Shown: one piece after another, positions 23,378 to 36,213 of the stretch
Layout of the letters: each line of letters begins with the position of its first letter
Numbering within the stretch: position 1 is the first letter of the stretch
Origin: Hyaloscypha bicolor E
Taxonomy: Eukaryota; Ascomycota; Leotiomycetes; Helotiales; Hyaloscyphaceae
NCBI RefSeq assembly: GCF_002865645.1
Contig: NW_020194575.1
Coordinates: 1,303,247-1,367,246, forward strand
Direction: 5' to 3'
Length of the DNA: 64,000 bases
Made by a program: the position numbers and the translations under genes
Notes under the pieces: model-generated
What the model was told of the DNA's origin: nothing
The model's database searches: none
What the model saw: the letters and a program-made list of their open reading frames with translations, nothing else

Positions 23378-23725
23378 TATTATAATATATAATACTAGTA
23401 AGAATTAAACTAGAACTAGCTAGATATATAAAGTCGAAATCGGAATATTTAGATATCTAGTATAATATCTAAATATTTAATATCTAAATATCTAATATTA
23501 AAGTATCTAGTATCTAAATATCTAGTATCTAATATCTATAATTGCCTAATAGTTATATATAAGATTATATATTATAAGCTTAAACTAGTATATAAGCTTA
23601 TATATAGCTTGTAATTATTTAGATCCGAAGCTTTTTTAAAATCCTCTTCTTTTTTTAGCTTTAAATTATTAGAATAGAAATAGTTTAATTCTGTTTTCTA
23701 GGCCCTAAATCTTATATTTATAATA
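23378..23725 (+). repeat. LTR, family B (3' LTR)
   Basis: Homologous to 15244-15539 but about 50 bp longer, because AATATCTAGTATCT-type units are expanded between 23450 and 23540. It ends TTATAATA. A polypurine tract upstream identifies it as a 3' LTR. Confidence 0.82.
23450..23542. repeat. tandem AGATATCTAGT repeats in LTR B
   Basis: Roughly seven or eight degenerate 8-14-bp units of the type TATCTAGTATCTAAATATCT. They are an expansion of the motif that occurs two or three times in other LTR copies. Confidence 0.7.
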
Positions 23726-23730
23726 AATTA

Positions 23731-23969
23731 AAGATTTTATTAATAAAATAAAGCAAATATTAATTTTTAATTATAATTTAATTAAGTTTATAATAATTAA
23801 TATAAATATATAGCCTTTTATTTTTCTTAGAAATAAAAAGAATAAGTATTTCTATAAGGCTTTTATTAGGCCTTATTTAATATTTATAAAATATATTTTA
23901 TAAATATAAATATAATATTTCTAGTTAGATTTCTAATAAATTATATAAAGGTTTATATAAGATTATACT
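23731..23969 (-). pseudogene. gypsy E fragment, left half (RT/upstream pol)
   Basis: Nearly co-linear with 41117-41395 of the gypsy E element further right. It is the left half of the target of the minus-strand copia element. The right half is 36117-36213. It is broken on its left by the LTR ending at 23725. Confidence 0.75.
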
Positions 23970-24254
23970 TATTAGTTTATTAGTAATATATAATATTATT
24001 ATATAATTATAAAATACTATTTATATTAAATTAATAAAGTAATTAATATTTAAAAATAAGAATTATAATATTATAATATTAATATATAATTTCTAAATTT
24101 ACTAAACCTAATAGAATCTAATTTATTAGTTAAGTTATTTATAGAATACGAGATTATATAATTATATCTTATATTTTATATTTTGTTATTTATATTTTAT
24201 ATTCCGAATTCCGTAATTATATATATAACTTTTAAAGAAATAGCTATATTAATA
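23970..24254 (-). repeat. 3' LTR of copia 2
   Basis: 285 bp, starting TATTAGTTTATTAG on the plus strand and ending GCTATATTAATA. It carries a ~100-bp AT-rich internal block absent from the copia 1 LTRs. Confidence 0.85.
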
Positions 24255-27200
24255 TTAGAACTTTTCTAAAAATACGAAAAATAAAATTTTCTTCTAATTA
24301 TATACTAATTTCCTAATTCGGCCTAGTACTAGATTTTTCTAAATACTTTATATATTTATATATATTTTTTATTTTATATTTCTATTTTATATATTTATTT
24401 CTTGTTTTATTTATATTTAATTTATTTCTCTATATTATATTTATATTAATTAAATATTTAAAAATATTTAATAGCTTCGATTTTATTATAAAATTAGTAG
24501 AATTTAATTCTTTCTTAATTTATTTAATTTCTATAATCTTTTATTATTTATATATTTAATAAAAATATATTATATTAATTATTAAGTATTTCTTTTAAAT
24601 AATATCTAATTTAATAAAGAATTAATAAAAGTACTATTTCTAATATTTTATTAATTATAGATTTAATTAAAGTACTTATATTAAAACTATAAGCTATATT
24701 ATATAGTTCTAAAGCTAGAATATTTCTAGTAACTCTCTTATATTTAATAAAAAACTAGTAAATAATATTAGTATATCTAGTTCTATTTATTAGAACTAGA
24801 ATATATCTAATTTAGAAAAAGAGATCTCAATTATTTATAAATAAAGCATTTATAAAAATAATTAAATATAAAGATTTCTTTACTAATTTTATAAATTTTA
24901 TTTCTCTAATAGTATTTTCAATTTACTATTAAATATATTTATTAAATACTTTTATATTAGTTTTCGAAAATTTAATAGCTTAAATAATAATTAATAAATT
25001 ATATAAAGCTTCTAGTTAATAGAATAATATAATATATACTCTTTTAGTATATTAGATAATATATTAATTTTTAATAAAAAGATTTTACTATATAGTACTT
25101 CTATTATTTATAATAATAGTATTTTTAATTAATATAATTTTTAAGGTTTTTATATTAGTATTTTTATATAAAAATAATTTAGTAGTTTTTATATTAGTAT
25201 TTTTATATAAAAGTAATTTAGTAGTTTTTATATAAATAATATCTTTATTAAACTTAAGATTATAATTAAAAGTAAAGTATTTATATTTTTTAGCTAAAAA
25301 TTTAGTCTTTTAGAGCTTTAATTACTTTGCTTTTATAAAATTATTATTTATTTAAAAGCTAATAATTCCGAATAATTATTTATTTTAAAAAAAAGTAAGA
25401 ATTATAAGTTAACTATTTTATAAAAAGCTTATTAATATAATAGAAATAATAAGTCTTAAATTAGTAGTTTTTAGCTTTTAATATATTATATAATAGTTTT
25501 ATAATCTTTAGAATCGAATTATTATTTAGAATTAGATATTTAGTAAACTTATAAAATAAATTAATATAGAAATTATAATTAAATGAGATTATTAATTAGA
25601 TATAAGCTTATAATATATTCTATAAATATAGTTCTATAATTCTTATAATTATAATAATAATATAAAGAATAAATTCTCTAGCTAATATATTAGATAATTA
25701 GTAATTATATTAATATTATATATTTCTTATTATTACTATAAGCTTAAATAACTAGTTTTAATTTTTTAAGTTCTTTTTTTATATTTTTATTCTTAATTTT
25801 ATTAATAAACCAAAAATTAAAAATATATATTTCCTTTAATACCTGAAATCTGGAAATAATCTTATATATATTCTTTTTTAAAAGACTAGTAATTTTAATT
25901 TAATGAGAATTCTTATATAAACTATTATTTTATAAGAATATTATAATATTAGAGTTCTTATAAGGGTATTCTCTATTATATTTTAGTGAAATAGCGAAAA
26001 TAATAAAAGAAATTATACCTATATTACTTTTAGCTTTATTATAAAATTCAGAAATAAGTTCAGATTTGGGGTTATTAATAATAGCCTTAATATTTCTTAT
26101 ATAAAAGAGCTTTATAGAACTTAAATAAAAGGTAATATTACTATATAATAGAGCTAGTATATAAGACTTCTCGTCTATTATAATAAGCTTATATAGTCTA
26201 TTCTAATTATTAAATTAATTAGTATTTCCTTTATATTATATAAAAATATTCGAATTTAGGAAAAGTTTATAAATATTAGTAGTATTAGAATTATTTCGGG
26301 TATTTAAAGTATTAGTAATTTAATATCTAGTTTAAAGCTCCTAAATTTCTACTATTACCTTTTTAAATATTACTAATTATTATAATATAATTAATAATAA
26401 GATATTATATTTAATTATTTGAAATAAAATACTATAAACTAAAAGAATTAAAATAATATTATAAGATTTTATAGAATTATTAATAGCCTTAAAAGCTATT
26501 TAAAATATAATATCTTTATTAATTTTATTAATTTTAGCTATAATAATAAAATAAATATATTAAATTAGATTATAATAGTATTTTATAATTCTAATAAAAT
26601 TATAAGCTTTTATAGAAATAATTTTAATCTTAATTTCTATAGTATTTATAAACTAACTAAACTCTTTATTAGTAAATTACTTTTTGGTATTTACTATAAT
26701 CTAATTAGAAAAGCCTAAATAAATATTAATCTAATATTATTTTAGGATATTTCAAATATATAATATACTAATATTTTAAAACTATTAGCTGGTTTAATAT
26801 TAAGTGCCTTTATTAATAATATAGAATATAAACTTATTAGAAATATAGAAAATATTAATAATAATAAAATAATTAAAGCTAATATTATTTTTTAGGTTAA
26901 ACTTGAATTATTCTAGTAATTATTCGAATTTCTAGTATTACTTATAATACTTTATAAGGTATTTAAAGGGTTTTATATTAATATTATAGTCTGCTTATTT
27001 TAGTATATTTCGGAGCTTATTAATAAATAAATAACTAAAATAATAATATAAATATTATAATTTAATTTTTATAAAAAAGTAGGAATTATAAATAAAGAAT
27101 TCGGAAATAAAGCTTTATAATATAGTATTTAAAACATTATATTATAAATATATAATATCTAGTAAAAGTAATAAAATAATTAGTAAAATTATTAAAATAG

Positions 27201-28456
27201 ACTTCTAGTTTATTTATATTAGTTAAGCTAAATAGAAATAGCATTTTTATAAATATAATATGAAATTATATTTGCCTAATTAGTATTTTTATAATTATAG
27301 ATCTAATAGAAAATATAGATCTAATACTAAACTAGATATTAATTTAATTTTTAGTAGTTTTATTCAATTTAATATTTTTATTAGTTTATTATAAAGCTTA
27401 AAATTAGTTAGAACTAGTAATTAAGAATCTAGAGGCTTTAGTATTAAATATAGTTCTATAAAAGTAATAAATATTATATTTTAATATATTATTAATTATA
27501 AATATTTGAATATTTTCTATTTATTTAATAAATTCTAAAATATAGTTTTTATTTATTATTTAGTATATAAAAAAAAAAAAAATAAGGTTATTTATAAAAA
27601 TATTAGTTATAGAAATAGTAAAAGCAAGAGTAATAGAAATAGCTAAAAAGCTCTTAATTAAAATAAAATAGAGATCTAAATAATATTTCTTTTTTCAATT
27701 TCTTTTTACTAGTAAAGCTTTAAAAGTATTATTTTCTAATTTATTTTTATTATTCTTATTATTCTCTTCTTTTTCGACTTTAGTAATATATTATATATTA
27801 GTATTACTAAAGTATTTATTAAAGTTATAGGAGTTTCGAGATCTAAATTAATAAATATTTTTATTTTTAAATCGAGCTTTTTTAATTTTTAATTTTTCTA
27901 ATATATATTTTTAAAAATAGTATTTGGGTTTTTTATATATAAAATATAATTTCGGAATATAATTATTATAAGTTCCGAAATTATAGCTAGGTTTATATTA
28001 ATAATTTCCGAATAAATAATAGTTTAAAGAATTTTAAAATTAGTATTATTAATTAGAAAAATAGATTTTAGTATTAATTTATTACTTTTTCTTATAAATA
28101 GTAATAAATGAATAAAGCTTATTAATAGACTAGCTAAGTTTATTAAAAGAGTTCGAAATTATATATTAGTATATTAGTAATCTTTAATAGGAAATAATAT
28201 TTTTATTATATAGAAATTTAGTATTTTATAAAATAAAAATAAGGCTATATTATAATTAATATAAGTTATTAATTAATATTTAAATAAGCTTAAATATTGT
28301 CTTTTTAGAATATTTAGTTATTATAATTACTAAAGTAATAATATTTCATTTATTTAAATTTTAATAATAAAAATTAAAGTCTTTAAAAAAAGTTATAAAT
28401 ATTTATATAGGCCTTTTTATATATATATTAAAAGAGCTAGTTATTATAAAAGTAGT
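24255..28456 (-). pseudogene. copia 2 pol and gag (first part), RIP-degraded
   Basis: It is the reverse complement, with many C-to-T and G-to-A changes, of copia 1 pol. The RNase H segment matching 33650-33750 lies near 24765-24870 and the RT segment matching 32700 (EIYIFNSRF in copia 1) near 25800-25880. A 39-bp tandem duplication (25147-25230) lies within the region aligned to copia 1 near 33330, between RT and RNase H. The interruption at 28456 falls in gag, where copia 1 inserted. All stops read were TAA or TAG. Confidence 0.8.
25147..25240. repeat. 39-bp tandem duplication in copia 2
   Basis: Two nearly identical 39-bp units and a partial third (GTTTTTATATTAGTATT... repeated). Copia 1 has a single copy at the equivalent site. 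The unit length is a multiple of three, so frame would have been kept. Confidence 0.75.
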
Positions 28457-28642
28457 TATTAGTATAGCTATTCCTTTGGGAGTTACGTAACTAGACCCCT
28501 TTAGGCTTAGTAGATTTAGGGATCATATATTAATACTATAATACTATAATTCCTATTTCTGAATAATAATAACTTTACTAACTAATATAACTAGTATTTC
28601 TATACTTATATAACGGTACTATATATTACTAGTAAACCGATA
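28457..28642 (+). repeat. 5' LTR of copia 1
   Basis: 186 bp, from TATTAGTATAGC to AAACCGATA. A CTTTGGGAGTTACGTAACT box and CCCCTTTAGGC are preserved in both LTRs. Confidence 0.92.
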
Positions 28643-29125
28643 TTAATTAGTTTATATATATAGATTAGAGAAGATTTTAGATTAGTCCTAAAAGTATTTG
28701 GTAGCCTAAGACAAATCTAGTCTATTCTATATTAAAGGGGGAAACTACTTATTAACTTTACGAAAGTATTTAATAGCCTATAGAGAAAATATCTAGCTCT
28801 TACTAATTAATAAGCGGTTAGCCATTTGACTATCTATTTATTTAACTTCTATTATTCTTTAAAACTAACTTCTTTTAGCTCTAAAACCACCTTCTTAGAA
28901 ACTATCTTTTCTACTTATATAATACCTGTATCTACGGGACCCTTTCTCCGGAATATATATCCTATATATATCCTTAAAGCTATTTAACTACTACTTTGAT
29001 TTTACTATTAAATCGAGTTCTTTAAGCTTTAGATCCTTCCGGAATTATAATATTTTACTTCCTAAATTTCTTATTATAAATGAAATATTTAAGGGCGAAA
29101 TATTTACTTTAATACCTATAATACC

Positions 29126-29182
29126 CCTAGATATCTGGGGTATTTAGTATCTAAATCAGGTATCTGGATATCTTTATTATCG
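29126..29182. repeat. AGATATCTGG / GGTATCTGG repeats in copia 1 leader
   Basis: Several overlapping units (CTAGATATCTGGGGTATTT, then CAGGTATCTGGATATC) between the 5' LTR and gag. The same core occurs in gypsy LTR families A and B. Confidence 0.6.
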
Positions 29183-29269
29183 AACCCTTTCTATAAACCT
29201 ATTATAAACTACTTTATCTTTGAACCCCTCCTATTATAAATCATATATATATACTAGGGAGAACCTGAA

Positions 29270-32200
29270 CTCGGTTTAGTATAGATACTAATAAGGGAAA
29301 GGAACTAATTAAGAAATGGGAGAATAATATTAACCCAGTAACTATAATAAAGGCTAAACTTCAGGAATATATAACTACTAAGATATATTAGTATATCTTA
29401 TATAGGAAGAGTAATAATAATCTATAGGATCTATTCCAGGATAATTTTAAAAACTTTAATAGTATAGTATATAGTCTAATTAATTATATACTTATATAAA
29501 ATCTTCAAGCCTAACTTTAGTATAGTAGTATCTATATTAAATAGAACTATAGAAACCTTACTATTATATAATCCTTTATTAACCTTATCTAAAAAGAGAT
29601 AAAAAGTATATAAAACAAAGCTAATATTATTAATAATAATCTAATTAGAACGGATCTTTTTTAGGGACCTATTATATTGGTTTATCTTATTCTAGATAAA
29701 ACTAGATATAAAAGAACTAGATAATCTCAGTCGAGAAATTAAGCTATCTATTTACCTTTTCTAAATCAAGACTATCTACTGCTTCTACCTTTACTACTAC
29801 TAGTATTACTACCGAATCCGAACTACTATTAATTAGTACCTACTATTTCTGCTAGAAAGCTTATTAGGGAAATAGTAAAGATATATTCCGAAATATAGAA
29901 GTATAACAGAACTAATAGTAGTTTTAATTATAAACTTACTATCTTTTTCGATATCTGCTAATATATAGAGCTCCCAGAAGAGGTACTAGTAAGAGCTTTT
30001 CCTACTATATTAAAGGAACTAATATAAGACTACTTCTATAATAACTAGCTCTCAAACCATATATATAAAAAGGCCTATACAAATATCTATAGCTTCTTTA
30101 AAGGCCCCGGTTTCTATTATTGAAATTTAGATAAATAGAATACTATTACCTTAGTAACTATAATAGTAAAGGACTCTAAAAAGATAATATTTGAGCTTGT
30201 CTAAATACTAATTAATAACCTATATAAATTATAGTATAGCCTTATTCCTGTTTTATAAAGTACCGAATTCCTATATAATAAGATTATTATCTCCTATTAA
30301 GGCTTACCGGTATACTAATATATAGTTTTAGACTTTCCTAATAATCTCGGCCAGCTTATTAATAAGCTCTAATTATCTATTACTACTTATAAGAAGAAAT
30401 AATAAATTACTACTAAAACCTACTTTACTAATTAATAATACTATTCTCAAAATCCTTTAAACTACTATCCGTCCGGAAATTATTAATACGGATCTAGCTA
30501 TAACTTCGGAACCTGTAATAACTATTCTAAGTCCTGTAATTATAATAAATATATTCCAAAGTTATATTTTATATATAAGAAACCCGAATACTGCTTATAG
30601 AAGTATATACCGGAGGAATAAGAGGCCGAGAAGGCTTAATTCAAGAATAGAAATATTTACTAATTTAGATCCCGAAATATTTATAATTTTAATAAATACT
30701 TTAGTAGTATTTATATATAGTATATTACCGAATTCGAAGGAGAAGAGGATAATAAGAGTAGTAAGGACAAACTAGTAGGTAATGTTTTTAAAGCCTTACT
30801 AGTAGAAACGAATAAAAGAGAGAAATATTATTCTAATTCCTACTTTATTTCTATTAAGAGCTTTCTAGCCGCTTTTATAGCCCCTGCTCCTGCTATTCCT
30901 ATAACTAATACCCTTATAGATAACCTTACTTCTCTTTCCCTTATATACCAGATAATAGGCGAAAACTATACTTTAGAGCCTATTAAATAAATAGAAGATA
31001 TTTAGATATTTATAGTTAATAGTATATTAAGATATAATACTTACTGCTTTTATAGAATTATAATTAATACCGGAGCCTTTAGATTCTCAACTACTAGTTC
31101 TAACTAATTCCAAGCTTTATAGTAGACTAATAGTAGTATTAAACTTAATAAAACTATTAAAGATCAAGTTAATATCCAGTTTAGTATTAGATCTATATCT
31201 TCTATTAGATCTATAATAGTAAGAATACTAATTAGGTAAGTATAATTCTATATTATATCTATAAAGACTCTATTCCTATTTAGCTTAGCTAATATAGATA
31301 AGCTAGAAATTTACTTTAATAATCTTATTAATTATCTTATTACTTCTAATAAATACTTTATACCTGCAATATAATGTTTTGAATACTCTTTCCTGCTTTG
31401 GAATACTATTCTATAAATCTTTATTTCCGAATCCTTTATTTATAACCTCTACTTTCTTATAGAAGTCGAATTATAATATTTATACTACCGTTTTAGTTAT
31501 CTATTTATTAGTAAGCTTTGAAATATACTAGAATAAGCAGACTATAATATTAATATAGAAGCCCTTAAGTACCTTATAAAGTATTATAAGTAATACTAGA
31601 AATTCGAATAATTACCGGAATAATTTAAGTTTAACCTAAAAAATAATATTAGCTTTAACTACTCTATTATTATTAATATTTTCTATATTTCCGGTAAGCC
31701 TATACTCTATATTATTAATAAAGATACTAGATATTAAGCCGGCTAATGGCTTTAAAATATTAGTATATTATATACTTGGGATACCCTAAAATAGTATTAG
31801 ATTAATACCTATTTAGGCCCTCCTAATTAGATTATAGTAAATACCAGAAAGCAGTTTACTAGTAAGAAGTTTATTTAGCTTATAAATACTATAGAAACCA
31901 AGGTCAAAATCGTTTTTATAGAAGCTTATAGTTCCGTCGGAATTATAGAATACTACTATAGCTCGATTTAATATACTTATTTTATTATTATAGCCGAAAT
32001 TAATAGAATTAATAAGGATACCGTATTTCAAATAGCTTTTAAGACTATTAACGATTTCGCTAGACCCGATAATATTATTCTAATTCTCTTGGTTTATAGT
32101 ACTTTACCCTAAATAACCGAATATAATACCCTATTACTAACTGTATTATAGTAATTAGTAGTATTTAAGAAAGTAATAGTAGAAATTCAAAAGCTTCAAG

Positions 32201-34125
32201 CTAGATACCAGATTACAAATATCCTAAATACCCGAAATGGTCCCAGTACTAGTAATATCTATAAGCTTCTTTTGAATTCGAATATTCTCGTATAGTATAA
32301 AGGAAATACCAGTTAATCTAGTAATTGGAATAGGCCATATAAGCTAGTAGCCATTAATAGAAAGGACTATATACTAGCTCTATTATATAGTAATATTACT
32401 TTCTACTTAACCTCTATAAAGCCCTTTTATATAGGGAATATTAAGGTTATTATTAATGGCCCCGAACCTGAACCTGTTTCCGAACTTTATAATAAGGCTA
32501 AAGGTAATATAGGTATGATTTCTCCTGCTATTCCTGCTATTCTACTAAAGTATAGCAGAGGATACCCTTATAAGAACCCGGATATTATAGTATTTCTATA
32601 AGACAATAACCTATATAAGAACTCCCGTTAAGTTAAAGTTATTAGCCTTCTAGAAAAGGGTATATTTGAGGTTACTTCCAGATCTCAGATACTAAAAGAG
32701 ATATATATCTTTAATTCCCGGTTTATTAATAAGATCAAGAATAAGGGTATAGAGAGAGAGTTTAAAAAGTCGAAACTAGTTATCTAGGCTTATAATAACA
32801 GTGAAAAATATATAGTATTAATATAATTGCCTACTATTTAATATATTAGCTAGAGAATTATTCTTAGTATTACTACTATAATAATAGATACTATAGAGCT
32901 ATATTTATATAATATCTTATAAGCTTATATCTAATTAATAACCTTATTTAACTATAATTTTTATATTAACTTACCTTATAAGCTTACTAGAGAGCTAAAT
33001 CTAAATAATAATTCGGTTCTAAAGGTTATAAAACTACTATATAATATACCGGAAGCTGGGAACTACTAGTTTAAGACTTACTATTCCTATTATATTAATA
33101 AGCTTTCTATAAAATAGTTAACTTATAATTCTTACCTCCTCTATAGCAAATAACCCTTCGGAATTATTAGCCTTTAAACTAATAATACCCTATTTATCGG
33201 AAATAATAATTTTATAAAGACGGAATAACTAAAGCTTTAAGAGACTAAGTTCTTAGCCAAGAAGTATAAATATCTTACTATTAACTATAATTTCAAGTTT
33301 AATAGAGGTATTATTCATACGAATACTACTGGAATTACTCTTATATAGGAATACTAGTATAAAAACCTCTGAACCATTTCTATAAAAAATACTACTATTA
33401 TAAATAGTAGGGATACTATTCGTTAAGATCTCTCTATTAAGGACTAATATATTATCTAATATACTAGAGAAGTATATATTATATTAGTCTATTAACCAGA
33501 AGCTTTATATGACCTATTAATTACTACTTAAGCTATTAAACTTTCGGAAACTAATATAAAGGCACTTAATAAGTATATTTAATAGCAAATTGAGAATACT
33601 ACCAGAAGACTGAGATTTGTGAAGCTAGTAAAGAAGTTCTTATATTTGATCGTTTTTACAAATGCTTTATTTACAAATAATAGAGATCTCTTTTCCCAAA
33701 TCGGATATATTCTAGTTCTAGTAGATAGAACTAGATATACTAATATTATTTACTAGTTCTCTACCAAATATAAGAGAGTTACCAGAAGCGTTCTAGCTTC
33801 GGAACTCTATAGTATAGCTTACGGCTTTAATATGGGTACTTTAATTAAATTTATAATTAATAGAATACTGGAAATGGAATTACTACTAGTAGTCTATACA
33901 GATTCGAAGTTATTATACGAATACCTTATTAAATTGGGAACTATCGAGAAAAGCATCTAATAATTAATATAATATACCTCTGCCAGGTATATAAATAACG
34001 AGAGATTACAGAAGTTAAATGGATTAAGGGAGAATCGAATCCTACCGATTCCATAATGAAATCGAAGCTAATAAATACCCTTAAGTACCTAATTAATATG
34101 AATACTATATAATTGGATATAGAGG
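29270..34125 (+). pseudogene. copia 1 gag-pol, RIP-degraded
   Basis: Forward translation gives, in copia order: Gag, ending in a degraded zinc knuckle near 30565-30615 (YFIYKKPEYCLxKYIPEE, family form with CX2C and His); protease INTGAF near 31065-31085 (from DTGA, D to N) followed by NIQFSIRSISS; integrase between; reverse transcriptase from EIYIFNSRFINKIKNKGIE near 32700 through KLVI.AY and NIPEAGNY near 33045; RNase H near 33700-33950 (QIGYILVLVDRTRYTNI, LASELYSIAYG, VYTDSKLLYEYL). It would encode the complete machinery for copy-and-paste transposition. RIP stops, TAA and TAG, make it inactive. RNase H catalytic Asp in YTDSK survives. Confidence 0.9.
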
Positions 34126-34190
34126 AATAAGTCGAATATAGATAGGGCAGGAAATGGATATATAAAATAGAAGGATATTATAGGAGGGGA

Positions 34191-34228
34191 AGTTATATAT
34201 AAAAGGCTGCGGCCTTTGGTATATAACT
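34191..34228. repeat. palindrome near copia 1 3' end (copy 5)
   Basis: Arms AGTTATATATAAAAGGC and GGCCTTTGGTATATAACT around TGC. It follows the end of pol and precedes the 3' LTR by about 120 bp, in an element of a different superfamily from the gypsy copies that share it. Confidence 0.85.
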
Positions 34229-34351
34229 AAAACCTCAGAAGTAATATGGATATATAGAATATTTGGGAAAATCTGGTACTAGGCCGGATTAGGGAATTTG
34301 TATATAATCGGAGAGAGATACTATTTTTCGCATTTTTTAGAGAGTTTCCAG

Positions 34352-34537
34352 TATTAATATAGCTGTTTCTTTGGGAGTTACGTAACTAGACCCCTTTAGG
34401 CTTAGTAGATTTAGGGATTATATATTAATACTATAATACTATAATCCCTACTTCTGAATAATAATAACTTTACTAACTAATACAACTAGTATTTCCACGC
34501 CTATATAACGGTACTATATATTACTAGTAAACCAATA
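34352..34537 (+). repeat. 3' LTR of copia 1
   Basis: 186 bp, the partner of 28457-28642. It retains more GC pairs than the 5' LTR at the 12 differing sites. Confidence 0.92.
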
Positions 34538-34542
34538 GTAGT

Positions 34543-35859
34543 TTTATACTAGTTTCTTTAATATAATATAAAAAGCTCTTATTAGTATCTTTTTTAAAAG
34601 CTTTATATATTAGTAAATATTAAGAAAAATAGTAAATTTATAATTAAAACTATTATTAGTTTTATTATATTTTTATATTTCGGAATATATTTTTACTATT
34701 TCTCTAATAAGCTTTCTAGTAATAATAGTAGGTATTAATTAATAGATTTTCGGGCTTAGTAATAATAATAATAATAGTAAAAATAAAAGTAATAAATAGA
34801 TAGCTTAATTTCTCGAATAAAAATATCTAATTCTTTTATATTTAATTCTATTTAAAGTAAAATAAACTAATATAATAGATTTCTAAAAAAGATTTACTCT
34901 AATTAGACTATTATTAATAATATTAGCTTTATTTTATATATATTTATTTTATTTTAAATAAGATTAATAAGGAATTATATAATAATAAGGCTTTTATAGT
35001 TCTATTTAATATAAATACTATTATACTAAAGTTAGGCTAAAAGACTTTATAATAATATATAACTAATTTAATTAAATATTATAGTATTAAAATTCTTAAA
35101 GTTATTCTAGAATAGATTCTATAAGTTATTATTTTTATTTTTATATAAGATATATTAATCTATTTTAATAATTAGATATTTCTAAAAATTATTTCTTATT
35201 ATAATTACTAAATTAATACTATTTTTCTATTTCTTAATTAATTTCTTTTCCTTATTAGTATTTATATTAAACCGAGTTTAGTTTTTTTCTAATATATATA
35301 TATATGATTTATAATAAAAGAAATTCAAAAGTAAAATAGTTTATAGTAGATTTATAAAAAGAATTTAATAATAAAAATATCTAAATATCTAGATATTAAG
35401 GATATTAAAGTAAATATTTCGTTTATAATAAGAAATTTAGAATATGAAATAGTATAATTCCGGAAGAGTTTAAAACTTAAAAAGCTCGATTTAATAATAA
35501 AATCGAAATTATAATTAAAGAGCTTTAAAGATATATATAAGATATATATTCCGGAAAGAGAATTCTATAGATTCGAATATTATATAAATAGAAAAGATAG
35601 TTTATAAGAAAGTAGTTTTGGGCCTAAAAGAAATTAGTTTTAAAGAATAATAGAAATTAATTAAATAATTAATTAAATAGCTAATTATTTATTAATTTAT
35701 AAAATCTAGATATTATTTTTATAAATTACTAAATACTTTTATAAAATTAATAAATAATTTTTTCCTTTAATATAAAATAGACTAGATTTGTTTTAGGCTA
35801 TTAAATATTTCTAGAACTAATCTAAAATCTTTACTAATTTATATATATAAATTAATTAA
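34543..35859 (-). pseudogene. copia 2 gag (second part) and leader
   Basis: Reverse complement of the copia 1 leader and gag: the block near 34680-34750 matches copia 1 29870-29945. It continues the frame interrupted at 28456. It includes leader repeats near 35375-35400 equivalent to 29126-29182. Confidence 0.8.
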
Positions 35860-36116
35860 TATTAGTTTATTAGTAATATATAGTATTACTATATAATTAT
35901 AAATTTTATTTATATTAAATTAGTAAAATAATTAATATTTAGAAATAAGAATTATAATATTATAATATATAATTCCTAAATCTATTAAGCCTAATAGGAT
36001 CTAGTTTACTAATTAAATTATTTATAAAATATGAAATTATATAACTATATTTCGTATTTTATATTTTGAATCTTATAATTATATATATAACTTCTAAAGA
36101 AATAGCTATACTAATA
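35860..36116 (-). repeat. 5' LTR of copia 2
   Basis: 257 bp, partner of 23970-24254, with the same extra internal AT-rich block. Confidence 0.85.
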
Positions 36117-36213
36117 ATACTATTTATATTAATAAAGTATTTAATATTATTAAAATCAAGAAATTTCAAAGCTTTATTAAAATTAAAAACTTTTAAGAAA
36201 TTTTTATATTTAT
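36117..36213 (-). pseudogene. gypsy E fragment, right half
   Basis: Matches 41395-41470, directly continuing the 23731-23969 fragment across the copia 2 insertion. It is cut by the LTR at 36214. Confidence 0.7.

Larger units (their letters stand above)
28457..34537 (+). mobile_element. copia element 1, complete, nested in copia 2
   Basis: Equal 186-bp LTRs (28457-28642 and 34352-34537) and an exact GTAGT duplication (28452-28456 and 34538-34542) define a 6,081-bp Ty1/copia element. The two LTRs differ at 12 positions, all transitions. It inserted into copia 2 gag: the minus-strand sequence left of 28452 continues right of 34542. It is less RIP-degraded than copia 2 and 3, with long readable blocks. 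Confidence 0.93.
23970..36116 (-). mobile_element. copia element 2 (minus strand) with nested copia 1
   Basis: LTRs at 23970-24254 and 35860-36116 are flanked by an exact ATACT duplication (23965-23969 and 36117-36121). After removing the nested element (28457-34537 and one duplicate of GTAGT) the element is about 6.06 kb, matching copia 1. Coding order on the minus strand is gag (35860 to 34543 and about 28450 to 27500) then protease, integrase, RT and RNase H down to 24255. It is heavily RIP-degraded, more than copia 1, consistent with its being the older of the two. Confidence 0.88.

Noticed and set aside
23450..23542. CRISPR-like spaced repeats
   Set aside because: Units are 8-14 bp, adjacent, lack unique spacers and sit inside an LTR.
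31813..32031. 72-codon minus-strand frame with an ATG start
   Set aside because: It is the antisense shadow of copia 1 pol; TAA/TAG depletion of one strand opens frames on the other.
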